DNA from: an uncultured Eubacterium sp. | Lineage (GTDB): Bacteria; Bacillota; Clostridia; Peptostreptococcales; Anaerovoracaceae | NCBI GenBank assembly: GCA_900543485.1 | Contig: UQRM01000045.1 | Coordinates: 1 to 13,646, forward strand | Length of the DNA stretch: 13,646 nucleotides | Direction of reading: 5' to 3' | In this document: positions 1-7,008 of the stretch, piece after piece | Position numbering within the stretch: position 1 is the stretch's first letter | Layout: the number at the start of each line of letters is the position of its first letter | Notes under the pieces: model-generated | Told to the model about the DNA's origin: nothing | Databases searched by the model: none | What the model saw: only the letters and a program-made list of their open reading frames with translations | Made by a program: the position numbers and the translations under genes

Positions 1-2
1 TA

Positions 3-1322
3 TTGTTATTTGCGTTCCCCATGATATGCGGCAACATGCTTCAGCAGTTGTATAACGTTGTAGATACACTGATAGTGGGTCGCTTTCTGGGTGCGGACGC
101 TCTGGCAGCGGTAGGCTCCTCATATACGCTGATGACATTTCTCACGTCCATATTGTTGGGAATGTCCATGGGGAGCGGCGCCATTTTTTCCATAAGATAC
201 GGTGAAAAGAGATGGGACAGGCTTAAAGAGAACATTTTCACATCTTTCGCAATGATCTTCGTTTTTTCAGCGTTGATAAACATCCTGGTCTACCTTCTGG
301 CGGATGAGATAATGGGACTGCTGTCGGTGCCGGATCAAGTGTATGGCGCGATGAAAAGTTACCTGCTGGTGATATTCGCCGGCATCATGGCAACATTCCT
401 GTACAACTTTTTTGCGTCGCTGCTGAGAGCTGTGGGGAACTCCATGACGCCGCTGATTTTCCTCGGTATTGCCGCGGTGATGAACATAGTGCTGGATCTT
501 GTGTTCGTTATCGTGTTCCTGTGGGGAGTGGAAGGCGCCGCGCTGGCGACGATAATCTCCCAATGGTTTTCCGGCATAGGATGCATGGTATACACGATAA
601 GAAAGTGTCCGCAGATGATGCCGCAGAGGCGGCACCTGAAGATAACAGGCGCCGGGTTGAGGGAGATCTCAGGGGCTTCATTTTTGACGTGTATGCAACA
701 GTCGGTAATGAATTTTGGAATCCTGATGGTCCAGGGACTTGTCAACAGCTTTGGAGCGGTGGTAATGGCGGCTTTTGCGGCAGCTGCTAAGATAGACGCT
801 TTTGCCTATATGCCGCTGCAGGATTTCGGCAATGCTTTCTCTACATTCATCGCCCAGAATTACGGTGCGCGGGAGAAAGAGCGGATAAGGCGCGGGATGC
901 GAGTCGCTGTAATGATGATGGTCGCATTTTCTGTCATTATATCAATGGTGCTGCTCATATTCGCCGGACAGCTGATGGAGCTGTTCGTGGGAGACGGGGA
1001 GCCTGATATCGTGGAGACAGGCGTATCGTATTTACGGATAGTCTGCGTGTTTTATTTTGGGATAGGCGGACTGTTCATGCTGTATGGCCTTTACAGAGCC
1101 TTCAACAGGGCCGGAATGTCTCTGGTGTTGACGGTGATATCCCTGGGGACTCGCGTTTGCCTGGCCTATATCCTTTCGGCGATACCGGCCATAGGGGTCG
1201 TTGGAATATGGTGGTCCGTTCCAATAGGCTGGATATTGGCAGATCTGACTGGGGTGATATATTACATGGCGGCAGGAAAGCGGATCGTGTCCGGAAAGCA
1301 GGGGCGGGAAGCTGTCAGCTGA
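3..1322 (+). CDS. MATE-family multidrug/Na+ (or H+) antiporter, N-terminally truncated by the window edge
   Basis: An inner-membrane exporter of the MATE family, which drives out cationic drugs or metabolites using a Na+ or H+ gradient. The readable protein opens inside the first helix with the family signature: a GN-LQQLYNVVDTLIVGRFLG stretch followed by LAAVGSS. This signature recurs in weaker form in the second half, from about residue 230 (MQQSVMNFGILMVQGLVNSFG). Hydrophobic segments run through the whole 439 codons, consistent with about 12 helices in two bundles. The in-frame TTG at position 3 is not a convincing start. Family members usually have 10-20 more residues before this point, so the real start lies left of the window. 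The stop overlaps the end of niaR by 8 bases on the other strand. Substrate cannot be told from sequence. Confidence is high for the family, low for any specific role. Confidence 0.93.
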   Translation: MLFAFPMICGNMLQQLYNVVDTLIVGRFLGADALAAVGSSYTLMTFLTSILLGMSMGSGAIFSIRYGEKRWDRLKENIFTSFAMIFVFSALINILVYLLADEIMGLLSVPDQVYGAMKSYLLVIFAGIMATFLYNFFASLLRAVGNSMTPLIFLGIAAVMNIVLDLVFVIVFLWGVEGAALATIISQWFSGIGCMVYTIRKCPQMMPQRRHLKITGAGLREISGASFLTCMQQSVMNFGILMVQGLVNSFGAVVMAAFAAAAKIDAFAYMPLQDFGNAFSTFIAQNYGAREKERIRRGMRVAVMMMVAFSVIISMVLLIFAGQLMELFVGDGEPDIVETGVSYLRIVCVFYFGIGGLFMLYGLYRAFNRAGMSLVLTVISLGTRVCLAYILSAIPAIGVVGIWWSVPIGWILADLTGVIYYMAAGKRIVSGKQGREAVS

Positions 1323-1863
1323 TGAGGATGCCTTTTTCTGATAAAGCGCCTTTGATACGGTCGAAGGTGGCTCTGTCTCTGCATCCGATGGCATGGATAT
1401 GGATGCCGTCTGTCAGGGAACTGATCGGCGCCGAATTCTTTTCCATCTCGACCTTGGAGATGAACTGGTCGACGTCGTATCTGGAGGAAAGACCCAGCTT
1501 TGCAGAGATCTCGCCATATATGGCGTGCTCTATGGAGACATCTATGACAGTGGCGCCGAAGTCCACGATAGTATACAGCTCATCTCGGAGCTGCTGCGGG
1601 CTGTGTTTGCAGGCGATGATACCCATAAATGGAAAATCGGGAGCGCTGTCAGGTCCGTTCATGATATATCCTCTGGGAGTGGCCAGTATATCCAGGCCTG
1701 AGGCCCGCAGAAGGGCTACGTCACCGACGATTATCTGTCTGCTGACGGAAAGCTCGCGGGCGAATTTGGCGGCTGTTATAGGCTCATCAGAGCCATTGAG
1801 CATCTTTTTTATATATTCTCTTCTGTCGGCGGCTGTCCTTTCACCGCCGTTGTTGTTTTTCAT
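1315..1863 (-). CDS. niaR: NiaR-type transcriptional repressor of niacin/NAD genes (HTH_11 + 3H domain)
   Basis: A cytoplasmic DNA-binding repressor that, in Firmicutes, senses nicotinic acid and shuts off NAD synthesis and niacin uptake genes. The 182-residue protein has an N-terminal winged helix-turn-helix (about residues 12-65, with ITAAKFARELSVSRQIIVGD as the helix-turn-helix core). A C-terminal 3H domain follows, named for conserved histidines; here they are H87, H113 and the HxH pair H155/H157, the presumed metal/ligand site. I chose the ATG at 1863 because GAGGAGG lies about 8 bases upstream on the minus strand; a longer frame up to 1920 has no such site. Length fits the family (about 170-180 residues). 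A minus-strand promoter TTGATT-N17-TATCAT lies at 1896-1924. The gene is divergent from the PfoR-like gene and ends inside the last codons of the MATE gene. No nad biosynthesis gene is adjacent, so its targets must be sought elsewhere or across the divergent region. Confidence 0.9.
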   Translation of the reverse strand: MKNNNGGERTAADRREYIKKMLNGSDEPITAAKFARELSVSRQIIVGDVALLRASGLDILATPRGYIMNGPDSAPDFPFMGIIACKHSPQQLRDELYTIVDFGATVIDVSIEHAIYGEISAKLGLSSRYDVDQFISKVEMEKNSAPISSLTDGIHIHAIGCRDRATFDRIKGALSEKGILIS

Positions 1864-1895
1864 GGATGACCCCTCCTCATTTCCAAGATAAGATG

Positions 1896-1924
1896 ATGAT
1901 ACCATAATGGAGCAAAGCAATCAA
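1896..1924 (-). promoter_or_regulatory. Candidate sigma-A promoter of niaR
   Basis: On the minus strand, TTGATT (1919-1924) is separated by 17 bases from TATCAT (1896-1901), 4/6 and 5/6 matches to consensus. This places the transcript start near 1889 and gives a leader of about 26 bases that contains the GAGGAGG ribosome binding site. Assigned by eye only. Confidence 0.5.
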
Positions 1925-1933
1925 ATGTTAAAT

Positions 1934-1965
1934 GTATATAAGTGTCTTGATATATGTATATATAC
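1934..1965. promoter_or_regulatory. AT-rich inverted repeat in the niaR divergent region (candidate operator)
   Basis: GTATATA (1934-1940) is mirrored by TATATAC (1959-1965), and the right half is itself the palindrome GTATATATAC (1956-1965). The element straddles the -35 box of the plus-strand promoter. Its place between a repressor gene and a divergent gene makes it a plausible NiaR operator, but I have not matched it to a defined NiaR motif, and AT-rich symmetry can arise by chance. Confidence 0.3.
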
Positions 1966-1976
1966 TCTGGTAAAAT
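1947..1976 (+). promoter_or_regulatory. Candidate promoter of the PfoR-like gene cluster
   Basis: TTGATA (1947-1952) and TAAAAT (1971-1976) are spaced by 18 bases, each a 5/6 match to consensus. The predicted start near 1983 leaves a leader of about 90 bases before the ATG at 2073. The -35 element and spacer lie inside an AT-rich palindrome, so a repressor bound there could block this promoter. Confidence 0.5.
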
Positions 1977-2001
1977 CATACGGTAAGTTTATGTATCATT
2001 T

Positions 2002-2042
2002 GCGAAAGGCGGCGGCCGGTCAGGTGTCGGGAAGCCTTTCGC
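2002..2042 (+). promoter_or_regulatory. Leader hairpin upstream of the PfoR-like gene
   Basis: GCGAAAGGC (2002-2010) is exactly complementary to GCCTTTCGC (2034-2042), a perfect 9-bp stem around a G+C-rich 23-base loop. It lies between the predicted transcript start (about 1983) and the ribosome binding site AGGAG (2059-2063). No T-run follows, so it is not an ordinary terminator. It may stabilise the mRNA or be part of a regulatory leader; I recognise no riboswitch class. Confidence 0.4.
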
Positions 2043-2072
2043 GAGAGAAAATCATTACAGGAGAAAGTCGAT

Positions 2073-3155
2073 ATGGAGACAAAGGGAAGCGTACAGGAGA
2101 AGGAGAGCTTTTTCAAACGGAAGGATATAGAGATATCGGTGAAGCGATATCTGCAGGACGCGCTGTCGGCCATGGCGCTGGGGCTGTTTGCGTCGCTGCT
2201 GATAGGAGTCATATTCAACACCATCGGAGAGCAGACGGCGAATCTGTTCGGAGAGAATATGGTGTCATCGTTTTTCGTTGAAGTAGGCGGTATCGCCCAG
2301 CAGTACATGGGCGCGGCCATCGGCGTGGCTGTGGCATGGAGCCTCAAGGCGCCGCCGCTGGTGCTGTTCACCAGTGTCGTGACGGGAATGATGGGAGCGA
2401 CTATGCTGGGATTCGGGATAGAGGTGTCAGGAGGCCCGGCGGGAGCTTTCCTGGCAGTGGCGGTAGGAGCCGAGTTCGGAAAGATGGTGTCGAAAGAAAC
2501 AAAAGTTGACATTCTGGTGACTCCTGCTGTAACATTGATAACAGGAGCTATCGTTGCCAAACTGGCGGGACCGGCTATAGGCTGGTGCATGATGCGTCTT
2601 GGGGATGTGATCATGACAGCAACCGAATGGCAGCCTTTCATCTTCGGAATAGTGATATCAGTGATAGTGGGGCTGGTGCTGACGGCGCCCATATCCAGCG
2701 CGGCGCTGTGTATCATGCTGGATCTGAGCGGACTGGCGGCAGGAGCGGCTACCGTAGGATGCTGTGCTCAGATGGTGGGATTCGCAGTGGCGAGTTACAG
2801 AGAGAACGGCGCGGGAGGACTGGTGGCGCAAGGCCTGGGAACGTCTATGCTGCAGGTATCGAATATCATAAAGAACCCGTGGATACTGGTACCGGCTACA
2901 CTGGCGGGAGCTATCATCGGCCCCATTTCCACCTGCATATTCAAGATGACTAATATTGCTGTAGGCGCCGGGATGGGAACGTCGGGACTTGTAGGTCAGA
3001 TAGGGACGTTTACCGACATGGGATTTTCGTTGGATACACTGTGGAAGGTCTTGCTTTTGCAGATATTCCTTCCGGCGATCCTGACGTTGATAATAGACAG
3101 GACCCTGAGGAAAATGGGAAAGATAAAGGACGGAGATTACAAGCTGGAGCTGTGA
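2073..3155 (+). CDS. PfoR/PTS_EIIC_2-type polytopic membrane protein
   Basis: A multi-spanning membrane protein of the PTS_EIIC_2 family, the group that contains the Clostridium perfringens PfoR protein. Members resemble a PTS sugar-permease IIC domain but usually lack linked IIA/IIB parts; substrate and mechanism are not settled. After a charged 27-residue N-terminus come about ten hydrophobic segments rich in Gly and Ala, with family-like stretches GGIAQQYMGAAIGVAVAWSL (about 73-92), a GPAGAFLAVAVGAEFGK segment, LTAPISSAALCIMLDLSGLA, and near the end a GAGMGTSGLVGQIGT motif. A basic tail follows the last helix. The start is supported by AGGAG nine bases before the ATG. It is the first gene of a cluster with the FmdE-like gene (13-base gap) and DUF3842, and is divergent from niaR. 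Transport of a sugar, a niacin-related compound or another small molecule are all open; no PTS phosphorylation partners are visible nearby. Confidence 0.82.
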   Translation: METKGSVQEKESFFKRKDIEISVKRYLQDALSAMALGLFASLLIGVIFNTIGEQTANLFGENMVSSFFVEVGGIAQQYMGAAIGVAVAWSLKAPPLVLFTSVVTGMMGATMLGFGIEVSGGPAGAFLAVAVGAEFGKMVSKETKVDILVTPAVTLITGAIVAKLAGPAIGWCMMRLGDVIMTATEWQPFIFGIVISVIVGLVLTAPISSAALCIMLDLSGLAAGAATVGCCAQMVGFAVASYRENGAGGLVAQGLGTSMLQVSNIIKNPWILVPATLAGAIIGPISTCIFKMTNIAVGAGMGTSGLVGQIGTFTDMGFSLDTLWKVLLLQIFLPAILTLIIDRTLRKMGKIKDGDYKLEL

Positions 3156-3168
3156 TTGGAGCATTGAC

Positions 3169-3708
3169 ATGATGAACATGGAGATATGGGAAAAGGCCGT
3201 GGCGTTTCACGGTCACACGTGCGGAGGATTGGCCCTGGGAGTGAGGGCTGCTATGGAAGCGCAGCGCCGTTTCGGCGTGGAAAGGGCAGAGGACGAGGAG
3301 ATCGTCTGCGTTACGGAGAACGATGCCTGCGGAGTAGACGGCATACAATTCGTCTTAGGCTGTACCTTGGGAAAGGGAAATCTCATATATCGCGGTACGG
3401 GAAAGTTTGCCTTCAGTTTCTTCAACAGGAAGACCGGTGAAAGCTTCAGACTGATGGCCAGGGATAAAAAGGAAGGACTACGCGGCGCCCAGTATATAGA
3501 ATATGTGCTGACAGCACCAATAGGAGAAATCTTTGCCGAAGGGAAGCCTCGCGCGGAACTTCCTGAGCCAGCGAGATCGTTGAATTCAGTCAAGTGCAGC
3601 TTATGCGGTGAAGCTGCTGCGGAGACGAAGATGAGAGTGCTGGACGGAAAGCCGGTGTGTATCGACTGCTTCCGCGAGAGAGGCGGTCAGTACGGCAGAG
3701 GCTGGTGA
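3169..3708 (+). CDS. FmdE-family protein with C-terminal zinc ribbon
   Basis: A cytoplasmic protein of the FmdE family, named after a subunit encoded with molybdenum formylmethanofuran dehydrogenase in methanogens. In bacteria it is found without that enzyme and its function is not established. The N-terminal domain shows the signature FHGHTCGGLALGVR (H14, H16, C18) and TENDACGVDGIQ with C54, then GCTLGKGN with C65. These conserved His and Cys suggest metal or cofactor binding. A short linker leads to a C-terminal zinc ribbon, CxxC (C143, C146) and CxxC (C164, C167). Length (179 residues) fits the short bacterial members. The ATG at 3169 has GGAG seven bases upstream. It lies 13 bases after the PfoR-like gene, so co-transcription is likely. 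No other methanogenesis or molybdenum-enzyme gene is in the window, so the name should not be read as a function. Confidence 0.85.
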   Translation: MMNMEIWEKAVAFHGHTCGGLALGVRAAMEAQRRFGVERAEDEEIVCVTENDACGVDGIQFVLGCTLGKGNLIYRGTGKFAFSFFNRKTGESFRLMARDKKEGLRGAQYIEYVLTAPIGEIFAEGKPRAELPEPARSLNSVKCSLCGEAAAETKMRVLDGKPVCIDCFRERGGQYGRGW

Positions 3709-3789
3709 GCGCGGGCGGCGCGGCAAAGCAGAGGAGCATAAAGCGCGGAAGAATATGTGCGGGCAGGCCTGCGCAGGAAGGAGCGGGAT

Positions 3790-4209
3790 ATGAACATAGC
3801 GGTGGTAGACGGACAGGGCGGCGGTATCGGCAGGGCCATCGTCGATAAAGTGAAGCGAGCGTTCCCGGATATTGAGGTCATCGCTCTGGGAACCAACTCA
3901 ACGGCTACGGGCCAGATGCTGAAGGCCGGAGCCGATGAAGGAGCCACAGGAGAGAATGCCATAATCCACAACATGGATCACGTGGATGTGGTCATGGGCG
4001 TCATCGGAATCCTCAACGCAAACGCCATGATGGGAGAACTGTCGCCTGCCATGGCAGCGGCCATAGGAGGAAGCCATACATACAAGATACTGCTTCCTAT
4101 CAACAGGTGCCACATTCAGGTGGTCAGCGTGGAAAATCTGTCGGTGGGCGAACACGTGGACAATGCTGTGAAGGCGCTGGGAGAGTACATCAGAGAGATG
4201 GAAAAGTAA
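3790..4209 (+). CDS. DUF3842 family protein
   Basis: A small soluble protein (139 residues) of the DUF3842 family, found mainly in Clostridia and without assigned function. It opens with a Rossmann-like beta strand and glycine loop, MNIAVVDGQGGGIGRAI, which suggests nucleotide or dinucleotide binding. Other family-typical stretches are IALGTNSTATGQMLKAGADE and GATGENAI, a GVIGILNANAMMGE segment, and LPINRCHIQVV near residue 115. I placed the start at the ATG at 3790, preceded by AAGGAG six bases upstream. The 11-codon extension to 3757 has no family-like sequence. It follows the FmdE-like gene after 81 bases with no visible promoter or terminator, so it is probably the last gene of the PfoR-like cluster. 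No signal peptide or membrane segment. The family call is firm; no function is proposed. Confidence 0.85.
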   Translation: MNIAVVDGQGGGIGRAIVDKVKRAFPDIEVIALGTNSTATGQMLKAGADEGATGENAIIHNMDHVDVVMGVIGILNANAMMGELSPAMAAAIGGSHTYKILLPINRCHIQVVSVENLSVGEHVDNAVKALGEYIREMEK

Positions 4210-4234
4210 ACAGCAGTTTGCTGCGGCATGCTGT

Positions 4235-4565
4235 TGCCGGATATCGTCATCTTTTTGAAAATCCGGCAGGTTTGACATGACTGTGTGCCAGATTCTTTGA
4301 TATGACTTATAATTCGGCATGCCTGACACAGACCCTTGCCGCATTTTTCGTTTTGAATTCAAATCCGGCACATCGCTTGCCGGATTTTTTGTGTGGTGCG
4401 ATTACCAGGCAACGATTTGCTAATGTGTTTCAGAGGTGGAGGGATCCTCCGATGAAATCGAGCTTTTTCCCGGTTTCGGCTGCCGGATTTTTTTATTATA
4501 TCGAAAATCCGGCACAAAGCTATGTCAGCGCTGCCGAATTCTGTCCCTTTTCTCAGGATGCGGCA
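4235..4565. repeat. Array of 34-base palindromic units on a 51-base period
   Basis: Six units begin at 4235, 4286, 4337, 4378, 4481 and 4532. Each is exactly 34 bases, opens with TGCC and ends with GGCA. The best unit (4481-4514) is a perfect inverted repeat of TGCCGGATTTT against AAAATCCGGCA around 12 bases. The other units keep the arm ends but differ in the centre. Gaps between units are 17 bases except one of 7 (4371-4377). A degenerate slot (4429-4480, 52 bases) separates units four and five. Arms of alternating orientation therefore recur about every 25-26 bases. It is not a CRISPR: the centres vary, the gaps are only 17 bases and no cas gene is near. Read in one plus frame the arms give repeating CRIF and KSG motifs, but in-frame stops in the first two units make a protein unlikely. 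It resembles REP/BIME-like palindrome clusters. Confidence 0.75.
4361..4390 (+). terminator. Terminator-like hairpin after the PfoR-FmdE-DUF3842 cluster
   Basis: AAATCCGGCA (4361-4370), a seven-base loop, then TGCCGGATTT (4378-4387) running into a run of six T. The stem is a perfect 10 bp. It is formed by the right arm of one palindromic unit and the left arm of the next, where the usual 17-base gap is shortened to 7. It is the best plus-strand terminator after the DUF3842 gene. Confidence 0.6.
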
Positions 4566-4627
4566 CTTTTCTGTGTAAGGGGTAAGAGGATCTCTGGTAA
4601 ATAAATGCGGTGAATCACAAAAGCAGA

Positions 4628-4678
4628 AAAACAGAGCCGGTGTGTCAACGAAAAACCGTTGACGTACCGGCTCTGTTT
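4628..4678 (-). terminator. Rho-independent terminator of proA
   Basis: A long two-part hairpin: ACAGAGCCGGT (4631-4641) pairs with ACCGGCTCTGT (4666-4676), flanked by AAA/TTT that extend the stem. A symmetrical 2-base internal loop is followed by GTCAACG pairing with CGTTGAC around six bases. On the minus strand it is followed by a T-rich tract (TTTTTCTGCTTTT), about 45 bases after the proA stop. Confidence 0.85.
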
Positions 4679-4723
4679 CGATCAAGAGGCATGTGGCGCG
4701 ACACGCAAGCGCCTGAAGGACGG

Positions 4724-6001
4724 CTATATCAGATCCCGGAAGTGGAATTGGGACTTTCCGCTGGAGTAGTCGGCGACGATCTGACCATTACCTTCCAGCT
4801 TGTATTTGTATGTCACAAGGCCGTCGAGTCCCACCGGACCTCTGGCGTGGATCTTCCCGGTGCTGATGCCCACTTCGGCGCCGAAGCCGTACCTGAATCC
4901 ATCGGCGAATCTGGTGGAGCAGTTGAGGTATACTCCTGCCGAATCGACCAGAGCCATGAATTTGTCAGCGGAATCCTTGTCTTCTGTTATGATGCAGTCA
5001 GTGTGGTGGGATCCGTATCTGTTGATGTGATCGATAGCCTCGTCTATATCATCGACGATTTTCACCGACAGGATATAATCCAGGTATTCCGTGGAGAAGT
5101 CCTCGTCGGTCGCAGGTTCTGAAGGCATCAGATCCCCGGCTCTGTCGTCGCATCTGTACTGTATTTTACTTCCCGACGCGTCAGCCAGCAATGGCAGCAG
5201 TACATCTGCGATATCCTTATGGACCAGCAGTGTCTCAGCAGCGTTACATGCAGCAACATACTGAGTCTTGGAATCGATGATGACAGGGATCGCCTTTTCT
5301 ATGCTGGCAGCTCCGTCGACATAGATGTGACATATGCCGTCAGCATGGCCCATGACCGGTATTTTGGAGTTGTCCATGATATACTGAACAAACTGGTTGG
5401 AGCCTCTCGGTATCAGCAGATCCACGTAGTCGTGACACTTGAGAAGCTCGCTTATCTCGGCTCTGTCCTCGATGAGGACGGCGAAGTGCTCAGGAAGTCC
5501 GGAATCGATGCAGGCTTTGTAGATGATGTCGAAGAGGGCCCTGTTGGTGTTCCTGGCTTCGCTGCCTCCCTTGAGTATGATACAATTGCCGCTCTTGATG
5601 CACAGGGACGCGATCTGGACCAGAGCATCGGGTCTGGATTCGAAAATCACGCCGATGACACCGATAGGACAAGTGGTCTTGGTAAGGACGAGATCGTCGT
5701 CCAGCTGACGTTTCAGCAAATCTTTGAAGAGTGGATCTTCCAGATCGATCAGATCGTAAATACCCGATATGCATGTAGCAAGCTTTTTTTCGTCGAATTT
5801 GAGCCGGTTGATTATAGGCTGAGCCAGGGAGCTTTCGCGGGCTGCTTCCATATCACGGGTGTTGGCCTCGAATATGGCGGCTTTGTTTTCTGTCAGGGCT
5901 CTGGCGACAGCTTCCAGCGCGCCGTTCCTTGTTTCCTCCGGAAGAGAGGCCATAGCGAAACTGTCATCCTTGACTTTTTTGATACTGTCGATAAAATCCA
6001 T
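4724..6001 (-). CDS. proA: Glutamate-5-semialdehyde dehydrogenase (gamma-glutamyl phosphate reductase)
   Basis: The second enzyme of proline synthesis: it reduces the gamma-glutamyl phosphate made by ProB to glutamate-5-semialdehyde with NADPH, in the cytoplasm. The 425-residue protein matches the family length. Visible landmarks are PIGVIGVIFESRPD (about 112-125) and KGGSEARNTN (144-153) in the nucleotide-binding part, LLIPRGSNQFV near 195, and the catalytic cysteine C252 in AACNAAETLLVH. Late motifs STRFADGFRYGFGAEVGIST and HARGPVGLDGL are also typical. The ATG at 6001 follows AGAAAGGA, nine bases upstream, which overlaps the stop of the YprB-like gene. Only 16 bases separate the two genes, so they are probably one transcript. 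Its partners proB and proC are in a separate plus-strand operon 1.8 kb away. A long open frame on the other strand across this gene is only an antisense shadow. Confidence 0.97.
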   Translation of the reverse strand: MDFIDSIKKVKDDSFAMASLPEETRNGALEAVARALTENKAAIFEANTRDMEAARESSLAQPIINRLKFDEKKLATCISGIYDLIDLEDPLFKDLLKRQLDDDLVLTKTTCPIGVIGVIFESRPDALVQIASLCIKSGNCIILKGGSEARNTNRALFDIIYKACIDSGLPEHFAVLIEDRAEISELLKCHDYVDLLIPRGSNQFVQYIMDNSKIPVMGHADGICHIYVDGAASIEKAIPVIIDSKTQYVAACNAAETLLVHKDIADVLLPLLADASGSKIQYRCDDRAGDLMPSEPATDEDFSTEYLDYILSVKIVDDIDEAIDHINRYGSHHTDCIITEDKDSADKFMALVDSAGVYLNCSTRFADGFRYGFGAEVGISTGKIHARGPVGLDGLVTYKYKLEGNGQIVADYSSGKSQFHFRDLI

Positions 6002-6017
6002 GTCATTATATCCTTTC

Positions 6018-6998
6018 TCATATATTGTTTATAAACGATGTGATAAATGCTTTGATGAAGTGGTTTATTTCCATGTATTTTCTGTTCCCGTGATCTTCGA
6101 CCACCAGAAAGCCGCTGCCGCAGGACGGGTACTTTTCGAATTGGCCGGTATCCAGACCGGCTGATTCCAGATCTACTACGGTCAGCCCTGATTCTCTTAT
6201 CAGCGGGAATTTCATGGAAAAGGAAGCCGTCCTCTTATCCATATGTATCTCAGAGGCGAACCCTCCGAAGGCGAATCCCGTGTAATCGATAGGATCCTTT
6301 CGCTGAATGCCGGTAACCGCCATGGAAGCGGAGTCGATCCTGATCTTTTCCACGATGAGAGGTCCGGCAGGGAACCCCAGATGGAACATAGCCTTATGGA
6401 GGTCGGCTTTGTTCAGTACTGTCAGCAGCCTCGTCAGCTGGATCACGTCGTCGCTGTTGTGAAGGAGTATTTTGCGGGCCATGTTCTCGTCACCGCTTTT
6501 TTCATAGCTGTTGTACAGTTCCACGCTTTCCAGACCGGATATCTCATCAGTCCTGGTCTGCCACAGTCCCATATAGTTTTCCACGGATTTCTGCTTCAGA
6601 TTGGGAAGGAATTTTTTTATGGGTGAATGACCGTTGAGGATGAGATATATGTCCAGATCATAGGGTGAGCAGCTGCCCATGGCGAAGTTTTTCATTCGCC
6701 TGTTTATGAAGGGCATATCGAAATGTCTGCCGTTATATGTGATGACCATGTCCAGTCCGGCCACGCGGGCGGCAAAGGCTCTCAGAGCTTCCTCTTCTTC
6801 ACCTCGCGTTTCGGCGAAATACTGGTGAAGGGTCCTGCTCTCCATGTCCAGCAGTCCTCCTAGGATGAATTTGTTGCGTGACGGATCCAGTCCCGTCGTT
6901 TCTATATCCAGCACGCCGATCTTAAGTCCACCGAAATAGGCTCTGAATATGTTGCCGGAATAGAGTTCTTCATCGTATGATGCAGTCAAATGTCTCAT
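6018..6998 (-). CDS. YprB-like ribonuclease H-fold 3'-5' exonuclease (DEDD family)
   Basis: A predicted nuclease with the RNase_H_2/YprB domain, an RNase H fold of the DEDD exonuclease superfamily; the natural substrate is not known. Motif I is LDIETTG with acidic D31 and E33. Motif II is TYNGRHFDMPFI with D94. Motif III is HNSDDV with H180 and D184, where many relatives have Tyr for His. The domain fills about residues 25-200; the rest (about 200-326) is less conserved and may bind substrate. There is no signal peptide. The start is uncertain. The ATG at 6998 has no Shine-Dalgarno sequence, and a TATAAT lies only 10 bases upstream, so translation may be leaderless or initiated from a longer upstream transcript. 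It precedes proA by 16 bases. Confidence is high for the fold and lower for activity. Confidence 0.85.
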   Translation of the reverse strand: MRHLTASYDEELYSGNIFRAYFGGLKIGVLDIETTGLDPSRNKFILGGLLDMESRTLHQYFAETRGEEEEALRAFAARVAGLDMVITYNGRHFDMPFINRRMKNFAMGSCSPYDLDIYLILNGHSPIKKFLPNLKQKSVENYMGLWQTRTDEISGLESVELYNSYEKSGDENMARKILLHNSDDVIQLTRLLTVLNKADLHKAMFHLGFPAGPLIVEKIRIDSASMAVTGIQRKDPIDYTGFAFGGFASEIHMDKRTASFSMKFPLIRESGLTVVDLESAGLDTGQFEKYPSCGSGFLVVEDHGNRKYMEINHFIKAFITSFINNI

Positions 6999-7008
6999 AA
7001 TACTTAAT

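Noticed and set aside
1157..1891. 244-codon plus-strand ORF across niaR
   Set aside because: Antisense shadow of niaR and of the MATE gene's end.
4235..4565. CRISPR array
   Set aside because: Repeat centres differ from unit to unit, gaps are 17 bases or shorter, the repeats are palindromic to both ends, and no cas gene is in the window.
4302..4685. Overlapping ORFs on both strands in the palindrome gap (100 and 108 codons)
   Set aside because: They are by-products of the palindromes, which give similar peptides on both strands. The repeat frame carries stops in the first two units, and neither ORF has a good ribosome binding site.
5219..6034. 271-codon plus-strand ORF
   Set aside because: It lies entirely antisense to proA, whose family match is unmistakable, and has no recognisable domain.
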